Shown here: in pieces, positions 26,697 to 36,212 of the stretch
Position numbering within the stretch: position 1 is the first letter of the stretch
Layout of the letters: every line of letters starts with the position of its first letter
Source: Rhodobacteraceae bacterium IMCC1335
Lineage (GTDB): Bacteria > Pseudomonadota > Alphaproteobacteria > Rhodobacterales > Rhodobacteraceae
Reading direction: 5' to 3'
Length of the DNA stretch: 64,000 nt
NCBI GenBank assembly: GCA_039640495.1
Contig: CP046864.1
Span: 496,001 to 560,000 of the forward strand
Made by a program: the position numbers and the translations under genes
Notes under the pieces: model-generated
The model's input: the letters and a program-made list of their open reading frames with translations, nothing else
What the model was told of the DNA's origin: nothing
The model's database searches: none

Positions 26697-26716
26697 CAAG
26701 GCGCGCAGACGCCTTG
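26697..26716. terminator. Hairpin between convergent EamA and RNase E/G-like genes
   Basis: CAAGGCG (26697-26703) pairs with CGCCTTG (26710-26716) around CGCAGA. It sits between two convergent stops. A T-run is not evident, so this is a weak candidate for a shared terminator. Confidence 0.35.
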
Positions 26717-26775
26717 CAAAGAGTAAAGCATCCCGCGTCTCGCTTTTTTGATGCCGTCGGGGGGAGCTGGGCGCC

Positions 26776-27810
26776 TTAGCTGAGCCACGCGTCCAGCTGC
26801 GCAGCTTTGAGCGGGGCACGGACCCGCGCGCGCTGCAATTCGATCAACCCAAGCGTGGTCCAGCCAACGAAATTGGTTTCAATAGGTTCGGCGCGCAAAG
26901 CGGCTTTGAGCGCAGTTTCAACTTGCCGGCGATCTTTTTTCGCCATGGGCGCCGGATCAATCACGATTTGTCCGCCAAGGCCGCGCAGCCGAAGCTGGCG
27001 CGGTAAATCGCGCGCCATCGCTAGATTTGTTTTTAGTCCTGTTGCGGGTGATCCATCGCTGCCTGTATCCACATCCACGGCGGTAAAAGCGCGGGTTTGC
27101 TCGATATAATATCGGCCCTGCGCGATGGGGGTGTCGGCTTTGGTTAAGTCGCCAAGCTGATCCAGCACGCCGTATTCCGCAAAACAGCCATCATGGGTGA
27201 TAATCTCGGCTGGCTCTGACCAATCCCGCCAGGCTTGCAGGTGCACGCCATCTGCGGCCGCCAAGCATAGCGGGGTACTTGACGTCTGCTCCGATATCTC
27301 TTGAGCGCGCGCCAGCATAGTTTCGGCATCGTCTAAAATATCTGTATCGTTACCCTCGGCGCAGGCTGATCGCAAAATCATTCCCATTTCCAAAGGGCCC
27401 AATGCATCATGTATCAGGGCCTGCAAAGCCTCGCGCCGGTCCTCATCGCGAATGCTGCGCGAAACGTTTAATCCGGGCGCCTTTGGCGTGACAATAACGT
27501 AGCGGCTTTTGAACAAGAGCTTGGCTGTCACCGGAATGGCTTTTCCTGGCTCGGCATAGCCTGTCACTTGTACATTTATCGCCTGGCCTGGCGCCAACCC
27601 TTTTATCTGGCGCAAAAATGCAGAGCCATCGGGGGTACGCAGGAACATACCGCCTTGGCCTTTCACAGGGCGGTCCGCAATTGCGCGATAGACCGTGCCA
27701 GGGGCGGGGCCGATACCCTCAAATAGCAGGTCTTCTAAGCGCCCATCCAGCAGTTTTGCGGCCGCGGGCTGACCTCCTAAATGGTCAAGTAAAATCAAAC
27801 GCCCGATCAT
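26776..27810 (-). CDS. Short ribonuclease E/G-family protein
   Basis: A 344-residue protein of the RNase E/G family. The DNase-I-like catalytic region is present, with metal-binding aspartates in [12 protein letters not shown] and IVIDPAPM, separated by [13 protein letters not shown]. The length is well below typical RNase G (about 490) or E, and the zinc-link cysteines and a clear full S1 domain are not seen. Such short forms are common beside infA and maf in Rhodobacterales. ATG at 27810 overlaps the maf stop (ATGA). It could process RNA or be a degenerate paralogue. Confidence 0.85.
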   Translation of the reverse strand: MIGRLILLDHLGGQPAAAKLLDGRLEDLLFEGIGPAPGTVYRAIADRPVKGQGGMFLRTPDGSAFLRQIKGLAPGQAINVQVTGYAEPGKAIPVTAKLLFKSRYVIVTPKAPGLNVSRSIRDEDRREALQALIHDALGPLEMGMILRSACAEGNDTDILDDAETMLARAQEISEQTSSTPLCLAAADGVHLQAWRDWSEPAEIITHDGCFAEYGVLDQLGDLTKADTPIAQGRYYIEQTRAFTAVDVDTGSDGSPATGLKTNLAMARDLPRQLRLRGLGGQIVIDPAPMAKKDRRQVETALKAALRAEPIETNFVGWTTLGLIELQRARVRAPLKAAQLDAWLS

Positions 27811-28385
27811 GATATGCCCTGATATACCGGGTAACCGGCGCTGTGCAGCAACCCTGCGGTTTCCGCCAGTGGCAGGCCTACTATTGCGCTGAAGGATCCG
27901 CTGATCCAAGGGATAAAGGCCGCTGCCGGCCCTTGAATGCCATAGCCCCCGGCTTTGCCGCGCCAATCCTCACTGTCTAAATAGGCCTGTTTTTCAAGCT
28001 GTGACAAGGGCTTCATTTTGACTGCGCTTTGCACCTCTTTTTGCCAAATTTTTTCACCTTTGCGCAGGGTGATTGCGGTAATCACGCGGTGGCGGCGCCC
28101 CGAAAGGGCGGATAAAAACCGGTCTGCCTCGGTGCGGTCTGCGGGCTTTCCCATGATCCTCCGCCCTAGCGCCACAGTTGTATCGCCGCATAAAATGATA
28201 TCGCTTGGATCGGCTACAATCGCCTGGGCTTTAAGCAAGCTGATGCGGCGGCAATAGGCCCTAGGCAGCTCGGCTTTCAGCGGCGTTTCATCCACATCGG
28301 GCGGCATAATCGCATCCGCGCGCACGCCAATTTGGGCCAACAACTCTTTGCGGCGCGGGCTTGCAGATCCAAGAATAAGCCGCAA
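27807..28385 (-). CDS. maf: Maf-family nucleotide pyrophosphatase
   Basis: A 192-residue Maf/YhdE-type house-cleaning pyrophosphatase. It hydrolyses non-canonical or pyrimidine nucleoside triphosphates to the monophosphate. The N-terminal [14 protein letters not shown] substrate loop and the [23 protein letters not shown] and [13 protein letters not shown] segments are diagnostic. It begins 5 bases after the infA stop and its own stop overlaps the start of the RNase E/G-like gene, so infA-maf-rng is one unit. Confidence 0.95.
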   Translation of the reverse strand: MRLILGSASPRRKELLAQIGVRADAIMPPDVDETPLKAELPRAYCRRISLLKAQAIVADPSDIILCGDTTVALGRRIMGKPADRTEADRFLSALSGRRHRVITAITLRKGEKIWQKEVQSAVKMKPLSQLEKQAYLDSEDWRGKAGGYGIQGPAAAFIPWISGSFSAIVGLPLAETAGLLHSAGYPVYQGIS

Positions 28386-28390
28386 GGTTG

Positions 28391-28609
28391 TTATTTGAAC
28401 CGGTAGTTGATGCGCCCTTTGGTCAGATCGTAAGGAGTCATTTCAACTTGCACCTTATCACCTGCCAAAACCCGAATACGGTTCTTGCGCATTTTTCCTG
28501 CCGTATGTGCGATGATCTCATGGCCGTTTTCAAGCTCGACCCGAAACGTCGCATTAGGCAAGAGTTCCTTAACGACACCTGGAAATTCGAGCGTATCTTC
28601 CTTGGCCAT
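28391..28609 (-). CDS. infA: Translation initiation factor IF-1
   Basis: A 72-residue OB-fold factor that occupies the ribosomal A site during initiation. The sequence [19 protein letters not shown] and [20 protein letters not shown] is standard. ATG at 28609 follows AAGGAGAGACC. It is the first gene of the infA-maf-RNase unit, with the upstream gap of about 380 bases shared with the divergent cold-shock gene. Confidence 0.98.
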   Translation of the reverse strand: MAKEDTLEFPGVVKELLPNATFRVELENGHEIIAHTAGKMRKNRIRVLAGDKVQVEMTPYDLTKGRINYRFK

Positions 28610-28991
28610 GGTCTCTCCTTTTTATCCGCTGCGCCCTTGCAATGAGCGCCGCCTTCCAATGAAGCTATTTTGCCTTTAATTCAAGCCTTCAATCGCATCT
28701 GCCGCGGATATGTTGCCCAAGCGCATCGTATTCAGGCCTATTTTGCGCCTGAAAAAGGGTTTATCGGCGGTTTTTATATTGACCCGTCGCTTTACCGCAA
28801 CCGGCGCCTTTGCATTAAGTGCTTTGCTGCGCCATATGGAAAAGCCCTTGATTTATTACAAAAAACCCAGCATACACACCCAGCGACGTTATTTCTATCG
28901 ACCTACTGCTCCAAACGGCCAGTCTTTCGATCTTGTTCTGACTGAGCCGAGCTGCCGCATGATGTGGGCAGATAATTTAGGAGATGACCCA
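28610..28991. other. Intergenic region between infA and the cold-shock gene
   Basis: The 382 bases hold the divergent leaders of infA and a cold-shock gene. Long 5' leaders are usual for cold-shock genes and could fold with temperature, but no specific RNA element is recognisable. Open frames through it look like chance translations. Confidence 0.5.
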
Positions 28992-29198
28992 ATGGCAACT
29001 GGGACAGTAAAGTGGTTCAATAACACCAAAGGCTATGGCTTTATAGCCCCTGATGGCGGCAGCAAAGATGTTTTCGTGCATATTTCTGCGGTAGAACGGT
29101 CAGGGCTGACTGGCTTGGCCGACAATCAGAAAGTGACCTTTGACATCGAACCCGGCCGTGATGGCCGCGAGGCAGCGGTGAACATCTCTGTCGCATAA
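28992..29198 (+). CDS. Cold-shock protein (CspA family)
   Basis: A 68-residue single cold-shock domain with RNP motifs KGYGFIAP and DVFVHISAV, beginning [12 protein letters not shown]. It binds single-stranded nucleic acid and acts as an RNA chaperone. ATG at 28992 is preceded by AGGAGATGACCCA. The gene is followed by a compact terminator hairpin at 29220. Confidence 0.97.
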   Translation: MATGTVKWFNNTKGYGFIAPDGGSKDVFVHISAVERSGLTGLADNQKVTFDIEPGRDGREAAVNISVA

Positions 29199-29219
29199 GC
29201 GCAGAGTGATGAGAATTCC

Positions 29220-29239
29220 GAGCGCCCGTGAGGGCGCTC
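29220..29239 (+). terminator. Terminator hairpin after the cold-shock gene
   Basis: GAGCGCCC (29220-29227) pairs perfectly with GGGCGCTC (29232-29239) around GTGA, followed by GTGCGTATTTT. It lies 22 bases past the stop. Confidence 0.7.
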
Positions 29240-29613
29240 GTGCGTATTTTGAAGCTCAAAAACATCGCTTTTCTGGCGGTGGTCCACATTGTTAAATTTT
29301 TTATATTTACGCCCATCATTTTATCGTTAAACGTCTCGGCTTCGGAATGTTTTGCTACCGGCACCGAATGGTTCTTTTGCCTTTCACTGAGTGTCAACGC
29401 AGCTGGACATCGAAACATACAGCCTTGAGAAACTTGATGTGAAGGCGTGGGCTAGCGCGAGTTTCAGGGATGCGATCGTTTCATCGCAATCGCGATCTTA
29501 ACGAATAGGGTGTTGAATAAGCCATCTGTTTGAGGTTTAGCGCCAGCCCATCGCATGTTATAGATGAGGATAGCTGTCCTATATATGTGTGTTAAATATG
29601 AAAGGGCTCGTTT
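29240..29613. other. Intergenic region without a recognisable gene
   Basis: About 370 bases with no convincing reading frame, RNA signature or repeat. Short open frames in both strands show no family resemblance. Confidence 0.5.
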
Positions 29614-30483
29614 ATGTCTGAAAAATCGGATCGCAGCGATAGCGTGGCCTTTTCTCGACAGATCACGGATGGGATTATTCAAGCTATACGGCTTGCGGCG
29701 CGGCAGGAAATCCTCCCTCATTTTCGCGCCTTGCAGCCAGAGCAGATTGCGCAAAAATCCGATGCGTTGGATTTGGTAACAACGGCCGATTTGGCGTCTG
29801 AAGCTTTGATCACAGAGGCTTTGTCAGCTTTGTTTCCTGATGCCCTCATTATCGGAGAAGAGGCCGTTGCGCGCAGCCCCGGGCTTTTGGATGATATCGA
29901 AGCTGCCCCATTATGCTTTATTATAGACCCCATCGATGGCACGTGGAATTATGCCAACGGATTGGCGACCTTTGGCGTAATAGTTGCTGCCACGCGGTTT
30001 GGGCAGCCTATCTTCGGCGTGCTTTATGATCCGTTGCAAGATGATTACATGATCGCTGAGCAGGGCGTGGAAGGTGCGCGGTTTGTGGCCTCTTGCGGTG
30101 CCAAAAAAGCACTCGCAACCTCAGCCGGGGGCGCGCTGAGCCAGTTAAATGGGTTCATCCATTTCTATCAAGTGCCTGCCCGGAAACAGGCAAGGCTTGC
30201 TGCGTGCTTGCCGCATTTTGGCAATATGTCAAATTTGCGCTGCTCTTGCCATGAATACCGTCTTCTGGCGCAAGGGAGTTTTGATTTTTGTCTGGCCGGA
30301 ATCGTGAAGCCTTGGGATCATGCCGCAGGGGTCTTGATATGCCAGAAAGCCGGTGGTTATGTGAAAATGCTTGATGGTCGGGAATATTCCGCTGCCCATA
30401 AAGATGGGTATTTGCTGGCCGCTTGCGATCAGGCAACATGGCATAGATTACATGAGCTGTTTGCGTTTTTACGCACGCCATGA
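29614..30483 (+). CDS. Inositol monophosphatase-family phosphatase
   Basis: A 289-residue metal-dependent phosphatase. The metal-site motifs IIGEEAVA and FIIDPIDGTWNYANG (about residues 105-120) and the C-terminal VKPWDHAAGVLICQKAGG are intact. Such proteins dephosphorylate inositol 1-phosphate, 3'-phosphoadenosine phosphate or histidinol phosphate; the family cannot be narrowed further by eye. The sequence VEGARFVASCG and its differing middle suggest a branch distinct from SuhB. The gene stands alone with slyX about 100 bases downstream. Confidence 0.88.
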   Translation: MSEKSDRSDSVAFSRQITDGIIQAIRLAARQEILPHFRALQPEQIAQKSDALDLVTTADLASEALITEALSALFPDALIIGEEAVARSPGLLDDIEAAPLCFIIDPIDGTWNYANGLATFGVIVAATRFGQPIFGVLYDPLQDDYMIAEQGVEGARFVASCGAKKALATSAGGALSQLNGFIHFYQVPARKQARLAACLPHFGNMSNLRCSCHEYRLLAQGSFDFCLAGIVKPWDHAAGVLICQKAGGYVKMLDGREYSAAHKDGYLLAACDQATWHRLHELFAFLRTP

Positions 30484-30585
30484 TGCCGGCAAGCTGTGAA
30501 AATACTGCGCCCGCGTGCCGACGGGCCTTTAGTTAGCGGTGCTGCGCGGTTAAAATATCGGTATGGATGGTGCGAAAAAAGGAAA

Positions 30586-30810
30586 ATGATGGAACAAGAA
30601 GCTGCCGCCTTCGCGGATCGTTTGGAAGGGTTAGAAATACATCTGGCCCATATTAGCAAGGCCAATGAGGATCTATCGGATATGGTGGCGCAGCATCAAA
30701 AGGATTTGGCGCGCCTGACTCGTATGGTTGAAATGCTCGCGGCGCGTGAAGCGGAGCGTGAGGCGCAAGGCGCGGAAGTGATCGCGGATGGGCCGCCGCC
30801 ACATTATTAA
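30586..30810 (+). CDS. slyX: SlyX-family protein
   Basis: A 74-residue coiled-coil protein of the SlyX group. Heptad-patterned residues fill LEGLEIHLAHISKANEDLSD to LTRMVEMLAA, and the C-terminus ends in the family tail PPPHY. Function is unknown in the family. ATG at 30586 (or 30589) is chosen because GGAAA precedes it; the longer frame upstream has no support. Confidence 0.85.
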   Translation: MMEQEAAAFADRLEGLEIHLAHISKANEDLSDMVAQHQKDLARLTRMVEMLAAREAEREAQGAEVIADGPPPHY

Positions 30811-30888
30811 ATGCAAATTTTATTTGTCAGATCTTTATTGGTCCTTTAGGTTCCACATGTCCACAAGGGATAAAAGGCAGTACTCGTT

Positions 30889-32316
30889 ATGAAATATCGG
30901 TTCCTATTGGTTTCACTGGTTGGCGTGCAATTGGGGTTATTAAGCCCTGTTTTGGCGCAGAGCACCAGCGTGGTGACCAAGCAATATGATGATGGCGGGG
31001 TTTATGAGGGAACCTTTAAGAACGGTTTGCAGCATGGTACCGGAACCTATCGCCTGCCCAATGGCTATGAATATACCGGCACTTGGACAAATGGTGAAAT
31101 CTTGGGCGAAGGCGTGGCAAATTTTCCCAATGGGTCGGTCTATGAAGGCAGCTTTGCCCAAGGGAAGCCCGAGGGCCAAGGTAAAATCACCTTTGCCGAT
31201 GGCGGTACCTATTCTGGCAGTTGGGCTGACGGTAAAATAACCGGATCCGGCATCGCGACCTATGCCAATGGGTCAATTTATGAAGGTGCCTTTCGAAACG
31301 CCATGCATCATGGCCGCGGTGTGATGACGAATCCAGATGGGTATCGTTATGAAGGGGATTGGGTAGATGGTGTAAAGGAAGGTACCGCGGAAATCACATA
31401 TCCGGATGGCGCCATTTACAAAGGCGGAATCGTGCGCGGGGCGCGCGAGGGGCGCGGCGTGTTGGAAATGTCAGAGGGGTTGATTTTTGATGGCATTTGG
31501 AAAGATGGCGAAATAACAGGCCTTGGCAAACTTATTCAGCCGAATGGCGATATTTATGAAGGTATGTTGGTTGCGGGGCGCCGTCAGGGCCCGGGCCGGG
31601 TAACCTATGCCAATGGTGATATCTATGATGGCAATTTTGAAGCAGATCAGCGCCAAGGGCTGGGGCAATTTATCGGGACAGATGGCTACGAATATAATGG
31701 CAATTGGGAAAATGGCCAAATCAAAGGCGAAGGCAAAGTGATTTATCCCGACGGATCGGTTTATGTCGGAGCGTTTGAAGCAGGCTTGGCAAACGGTGTT
31801 GGTAAAATCGACTACCCGGATGGCTCAAGCTATCAGGGCGAATGGAGCCAAGGTGTGATTGAAGGCGAGGGGGTGGCCACCTACGCCAATGGCATCACCT
31901 ATAAAGGCGGGTTCCGGAACGCAAAAAATCATGGCATGGGTGTGATGACCTATACAGATGGCTATACCTATGATGGCATGTGGCACGAGGGTATGCGGCA
32001 CGGGTCCGGCAAGGCCACATTTGCTGATGGTATGGTTTATGAGGGCGATTATGTGGACGGGAAGCGCAATGGCAAAGGCAAAATAACGCTTGCTGATGGG
32101 TTTACCTATGAAGGCGATTGGCAGAATGGCGAGATCACCGGAAACGGTGTGGCAACCTATGCCAATGGGGATGTCTATGAAGGCACTTTTGTGAAGGGCA
32201 AGCGGCAAGGCGAAGGCACAATTACCTTTGCAACGGGCCAAGAACAAACGGGCGAATGGGAAAATGGCGCCTTGGTTGCCACGGATAAAGACGGCGTTAT
32301 CGAAGACGAAAATTAA
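30889..32316 (+). CDS. Exported MORN-repeat protein
   Basis: A 475-residue protein: a signal peptide (about 1-24, ending PVLAQS) followed by 18 MORN repeats of 23 residues and a degenerate 19th. Each unit has the YEGxWxNGxxxGxGxxxxxDG layout. Repeats 4-6 (from YSGSWADGKITGSG) closely match repeats 13-15 (from YQGEWSQGVIEGEG), nine units later, and 16-17 echo 3-4, so the array grew by duplication of blocks. MORN arrays are known to bind lipids or proteins in other organisms; this one should be periplasmic. No partner is encoded nearby. Confidence 0.9.
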   Translation: MKYRFLLVSLVGVQLGLLSPVLAQSTSVVTKQYDDGGVYEGTFKNGLQHGTGTYRLPNGYEYTGTWTNGEILGEGVANFPNGSVYEGSFAQGKPEGQGKITFADGGTYSGSWADGKITGSGIATYANGSIYEGAFRNAMHHGRGVMTNPDGYRYEGDWVDGVKEGTAEITYPDGAIYKGGIVRGAREGRGVLEMSEGLIFDGIWKDGEITGLGKLIQPNGDIYEGMLVAGRRQGPGRVTYANGDIYDGNFEADQRQGLGQFIGTDGYEYNGNWENGQIKGEGKVIYPDGSVYVGAFEAGLANGVGKIDYPDGSSYQGEWSQGVIEGEGVATYANGITYKGGFRNAKNHGMGVMTYTDGYTYDGMWHEGMRHGSGKATFADGMVYEGDYVDGKRNGKGKITLADGFTYEGDWQNGEITGNGVATYANGDVYEGTFVKGKRQGEGTITFATGQEQTGEWENGALVATDKDGVIEDEN

Positions 32317-32336
32317 ATATTCACCATAAGAGTGCG

Positions 32337-32366
32337 GCGCGCTTGATCATTCAGCAAGCAGCGCGC
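32337..32366. terminator. Hairpin between the convergent MORN and photolyase genes
   Basis: GCGCGCT (32337-32343) can pair with AGCGCGC (32360-32366), with an alternative CTTG/CAAG stem inside. It lies in the short gap between convergent stops. No T-run is evident; weak candidate. Confidence 0.3.
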
Positions 32367-32420
32367 GCCCATCTTTTCGAAAGGGTGGCGCAGGCCCGGA
32401 TCTGCCACTGCATATTTGCG

Positions 32421-33950
32421 TTAAACAAGGTCTCCTTTGCGCAGGCGCGTTAAAAAGCCTGCGGCATCGCTGAGCACGGTTTCTTTTCGCGTCTCATCCA
32501 TGCGTGCCCATGTGCGATACATCTGTGCCATCCGAGGGTTCTGGGCAAATTTTTCCTCGTTCCGCAGAAGAAAATCCCAATATAACAGGTTAAACGGGCA
32601 GGCGGATTCGCCAGTTTTTTGCGCAACCTTATACGCGCATGTCTTGCAATAATCTGACATGCGATTGATGTAGGCGCCCGAGCTGACATAGGGTTTTGAA
32701 GCGATAATGCCGGCATCGGCAAACTGACTCATTCCGATCGTATTTGGGGCCTCGACCCATTCAAACGCATCTACATAAACCGCAAGATACCATTCGTGAA
32801 CCGCGTGCGGATCAATGCCAGCCAAAAGCGCAAAATTGCCGGTCACCATCAGGCGTTGAATATGATGGGCATAGCCTTCACTCTGCGTTTGAGCAACTGC
32901 TTTTGAAAGGCAATTCATTTTTGTTGCGCCGTCCCAGTAAAATTTGGGCAATGGGTGAGAATGGTTCAAGGCATTGCGCGCCGTATAATCTGGCCCTTCA
33001 TGAAAATAGATCCCGCGCATATATTCGCGCCACCCGATGATCTGGCGAATGAACCCTTCTACGGCGTTTAACGGCGCCAAACCCGCCTGCCAGGCCGCTT
33101 CAGCCGCTTGGCACACCTCTATCGGGCTCAGCAATCCAATATTCAAATAAGGCGATAAAAAGGCGTGATATAGGAATTTATTGTCGTTCAGCATCGCGTC
33201 CTGATAATCGCCAAAACTTGCCAAAGCGTTGTTAATAAAGCGATCCAATGCCTGCAAGGCTTGGCTGCGATCTGTGGCAAACCAAAATCCCTCGGTGGTT
33301 CCAAAATGGTCTGAAAAGCGCCGGTTTACTAGATCGATTACCTGTTGCGTGAGCGCATCGGGTTCGAACTTTTCGGGCCCGGCATAGGTGATGTCTTTCG
33401 GCGCGGCTTTGCGGTTGTCATGGTCGAAATTCCATTTGCCACCCGCTGGCAGCCCCTCTTCCATTAAAAACCCGGTTTTGCGGCGCATATCGCGGTAGAA
33501 ATATTCCATCCGCAGGGCTTTGCGCCCCTCTGCCCAGCGATCAAATTCAGCATGACTGGCGATAAAGCGATCATCCTGCAGCAGGGTGACGTGCAAGGGC
33601 AGCGCCTCAAAGGCTTGAATAACCCGCCATTCAGCGGGTTCGGTCACCACGACTTGATCCGTGCCAGCCAAAGCGGCTTGGCGCAAAATTTCGCCGCTTA
33701 GGCTGCCGCTATTTTGGGCATCCTCCAGTTGCGTATACGCAACTTGCCAACCCTCTTGCCTGAGTTGCGCCGCAAATTTGCGCATTGCGCTCAGGATCAG
33801 CACAATCTTTTTAGGATGATGCGGCACGTAACCGGCTTCATCACTGACTTCGGCCATCACGATTAAATCCTTGGCTTTATCCGCTTGCTTCAGGGCCGCA
33901 ATATTATGCGAAAGCTGGTCGCCCAGAATAACAACGAGCCGTTTCACCAT
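32421..33950 (-). CDS. FeS-type bacterial photolyase/cryptochrome (PhrB-like)
   Basis: A 509-residue flavoprotein of the iron-sulfur bacterial cryptochrome/photolyase class. The N-terminal Rossmann-type domain starts LVVILGDQLSHN. Cysteines in KMNCLSK and in YCKTCAYKVAQ...SACPFNLLYWDF fit the four cluster ligands of PhrB. IQRLMVTGNFALL marks the FAD domain. Relatives repair (6-4) photoproducts with blue light; some may signal instead. It overlaps the upstream SDR gene by 7 bases on the same strand, so they are co-expressed. Confidence 0.9.
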   Translation of the reverse strand: MVKRLVVILGDQLSHNIAALKQADKAKDLIVMAEVSDEAGYVPHHPKKIVLILSAMRKFAAQLRQEGWQVAYTQLEDAQNSGSLSGEILRQAALAGTDQVVVTEPAEWRVIQAFEALPLHVTLLQDDRFIASHAEFDRWAEGRKALRMEYFYRDMRRKTGFLMEEGLPAGGKWNFDHDNRKAAPKDITYAGPEKFEPDALTQQVIDLVNRRFSDHFGTTEGFWFATDRSQALQALDRFINNALASFGDYQDAMLNDNKFLYHAFLSPYLNIGLLSPIEVCQAAEAAWQAGLAPLNAVEGFIRQIIGWREYMRGIYFHEGPDYTARNALNHSHPLPKFYWDGATKMNCLSKAVAQTQSEGYAHHIQRLMVTGNFALLAGIDPHAVHEWYLAVYVDAFEWVEAPNTIGMSQFADAGIIASKPYVSSGAYINRMSDYCKTCAYKVAQKTGESACPFNLLYWDFLLRNEEKFAQNPRMAQMYRTWARMDETRKETVLSDAAGFLTRLRKGDLV

Positions 33951-34615
33951 GGCACGGGTTTTCCTGCCCAGTCAAAGAACTGGCCCGTCTTATCGGGGCC
34001 AAGGCCCTCGAGCACGGATAAGAGGTTAAGAGCGGCTTGGGATGCAGGAACTGAAGGGTGACGGCCCAGATATTTGGCTGTAAAGGGCGTTTGCACCGTG
34101 CCCGGATGCAGGGCGACACAAACGGCCTGTTTATGCGTCCGGGCCAACTCGATGGCGCCCGTATGGATAATTTGGTTTAACGCCGCTTTTGCCGCGCGAT
34201 AAGAATACCATCCGCCGATTTTATTATCCCCGATCGATCCAACCCTTGCGGATAATGCTGCAAACTGGCTCGGGCGGTCTTTTGGCAACAGGCGCGGCGC
34301 GTGTTTCAAAATCAATGCAGGGCCGGCGGCGTTCACGATAAATTGGTCGAGAAACGCGGATTGAGTCAGCTGAGACAAGGCTTTTTCGGGGCGTGCGCCG
34401 TTTATTTCCAAAGCACCACTGGCCACGAGAATAGCGTCAAAAGGCCCGCTCAGGGCGGATAACTGCCCCTCTATACTTGCCTCATCGTTCAAATCTAAGC
34501 CGGTATCTCGCCGTGACAGGCCGGTAACGCTGGCTCCACGCGCTTCCAGCGCGCCTTGCAGCGCATGGCCTATACCGCCGCTATTTCCAATTAAAAGTAT
34601 CGAGTTCATGGGCAT
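33944..34615 (-). CDS. Short-chain dehydrogenase/reductase
   Basis: A 223-residue NAD(P)-binding SDR protein resembling CsgA/C-factor types. The nucleotide loop is [12 protein letters not shown], with the later [12 protein letters not shown] supplying the catalytic Tyr and Lys, and [10 protein letters not shown] at the far end. The active-site serine lies in the [11 protein letters not shown] stretch. It begins at one of two close ATGs (34615 or 34609); neither has a clear ribosome site. Its stop lies inside the photolyase start region, and such an SDR-photolyase pairing is familiar from Rhodobacteraceae. The substrate is unknown. Confidence 0.88.
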   Translation of the reverse strand: MPMNSILLIGNSGGIGHALQGALEARGASVTGLSRRDTGLDLNDEASIEGQLSALSGPFDAILVASGALEINGARPEKALSQLTQSAFLDQFIVNAAGPALILKHAPRLLPKDRPSQFAALSARVGSIGDNKIGGWYSYRAAKAALNQIIHTGAIELARTHKQAVCVALHPGTVQTPFTAKYLGRHPSVPASQAALNLLSVLEGLGPDKTGQFFDWAGKPVPW

Positions 34616-34729
34616 GAACTAGAAGAGCGAACGGGCAGTTCAAGGGTAGGCAAAGCGCGGCCTTTGGCTTGCTCATTCTTAGAGGCTGGGCTACACCGCG
34701 CATCAAACGCCCAGATCAGGATGGACCGT

Positions 34730-36202
34730 ATGGCCAAAGTGAAGAAAACCCCGCGCCCCAAGGCGCAAACCCCAAAAGGGTTTCGAGATTATGCGGGACC
34801 CGAGGTGGCGCAACGCGATGCAATGCTGGGGCAAATCGCAGAGGTTTATCACCGCTACGGGTTTGAGGTGCTTGAAACTAGCGCGGTGGAAACGGTTGAG
34901 GCTTTGGGCAAATTTCTGCCAGATGTGGAGCGCCCCAATGCGGGAGTTTTTGCATGGCAGGAAGAGGAAGGCGATTGGCTGGCCCTGCGGTATGATTTGA
35001 CGGCGCCCTTGGCCCGCTATTACGCCCAGTTTCGCAATGAGTTGCCAAGCCCGTTTCGGCGCTATGCGATGGGCCCGGTTTGGCGCAATGAAAAGCCAGG
35101 ACCCGGGCGGTTTCGGCAATTTTACCAATGCGACGCTGATACAGTGGGCTCCGCAAATGTGGCGGCGGATGCCGAAATTTGCAGCCTGCTGGCAGATACG
35201 CTGGAAACCGTTGGGATTCCGCGTGGCGATTACCTCGTGCGGGTGAATAATCGCAAGATTTTAAATGGTGTTCTGGAAACGGCAGGGCTGATCGAAAGTG
35301 CAGATCGGGATGCTGTTCTGCGCACAATCGATAAATTTGATAAAATCGGTGCTGCAGGTGTGCAAGAGCTGCTTGGAAAGGGCCGATTAGACGCGTCAGG
35401 GGCTTATATTGACGGAGTTGGATTAAGCGCTGATCAAGCGGCCCCGGTGGTGGCATTCCTAACGTCGAAAGGCGCAGATGGGGCGGCTACTTTGCGTAAT
35501 TTGCGCGGCGCCATCGGCGGGTCAGCGATTGGCTTAGAAGGGCTTGCTGAGCTGGAAACAATGGCAGATCTGTTTGCAGCCTCTGGTTATGGACCCGAGC
35601 AAATTGAAATTGATCCTTCGGTGGTGCGCGGCTTGGGCTATTATACCGGACCGGTTTTTGAAGCCGAACTGACCTTTGAAATACTGGATGAAAAGGGCCG
35701 TAAGCGGCAATTTGGATCCGTCTCTGGCGGCGGGCGTTATGACGATTTGGTCAAACGCTTCACCGGCCAATCGGTGCCGGCCACCGGCGTCTCGATCGGG
35801 GTGGATCGTTTGCTGGCCGCGCTGCGCGCAAAAGGGCGGCTTTCCAGCGCTGGGCGGGGGCCGATCGTGGTAACGGTGATGGATCGGGACAAGATGTCTG
35901 CCTATCAGGCTTTGGCAGCAGAGTTGCGCAGCGCGGGGTTGCGCGCCGAAGTTTATCTGGGCAATCCCAAAAACTTTGGCAATCAATTGAAATATGCCGA
36001 TCAACGCGACGCGCCGATTGCGATTATTGAAGGTCAGGATGAGCGGGAGCGCGGCGTTGTGCAGATCAAAGACCTGGTGCTGGGTGCGCAGATTGCCAAA
36101 AGCGCCACGTTGGATGAATGGAAAGACCGCCCCAGCCAATATGAGGTTGCGCGCGGCGATATGCTGGCGAAGATCCGCGAAATTCTAGCTGGGCAAGGGT
36201 GA
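34730..36202 (+). CDS. hisS: Histidyl-tRNA synthetase
   Basis: A 490-residue class II aminoacyl-tRNA synthetase for histidine. Core features are [13 protein letters not shown] at the start, class II motif 2 in [19 protein letters not shown] with FRQFYQCD, and the histidine-specific [12 protein letters not shown]. The C-terminal anticodon domain runs from about [18 protein letters not shown] at 34730 is preferred; 34721 is also possible. It is followed after 7 to 10 bases by hisZ and then hisG, a common cluster in this order. Confidence 0.96.
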   Translation: MAKVKKTPRPKAQTPKGFRDYAGPEVAQRDAMLGQIAEVYHRYGFEVLETSAVETVEALGKFLPDVERPNAGVFAWQEEEGDWLALRYDLTAPLARYYAQFRNELPSPFRRYAMGPVWRNEKPGPGRFRQFYQCDADTVGSANVAADAEICSLLADTLETVGIPRGDYLVRVNNRKILNGVLETAGLIESADRDAVLRTIDKFDKIGAAGVQELLGKGRLDASGAYIDGVGLSADQAAPVVAFLTSKGADGAATLRNLRGAIGGSAIGLEGLAELETMADLFAASGYGPEQIEIDPSVVRGLGYYTGPVFEAELTFEILDEKGRKRQFGSVSGGGRYDDLVKRFTGQSVPATGVSIGVDRLLAALRAKGRLSSAGRGPIVVTVMDRDKMSAYQALAAELRSAGLRAEVYLGNPKNFGNQLKYADQRDAPIAIIEGQDERERGVVQIKDLVLGAQIAKSATLDEWKDRPSQYEVARGDMLAKIREILAGQG

Positions 36203-36212
36203 GGCAAGGGTG

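Noticed and set aside
28710..28991. N-terminal extension of the cold-shock protein
   Set aside because: The extra residues are not related to cold-shock proteins; ATG at 28992 has the ribosome site and gives the normal length.
30940..32247. Open frames on the minus strand across the MORN gene
   Set aside because: They are antisense shadows of the repetitive plus-strand gene.
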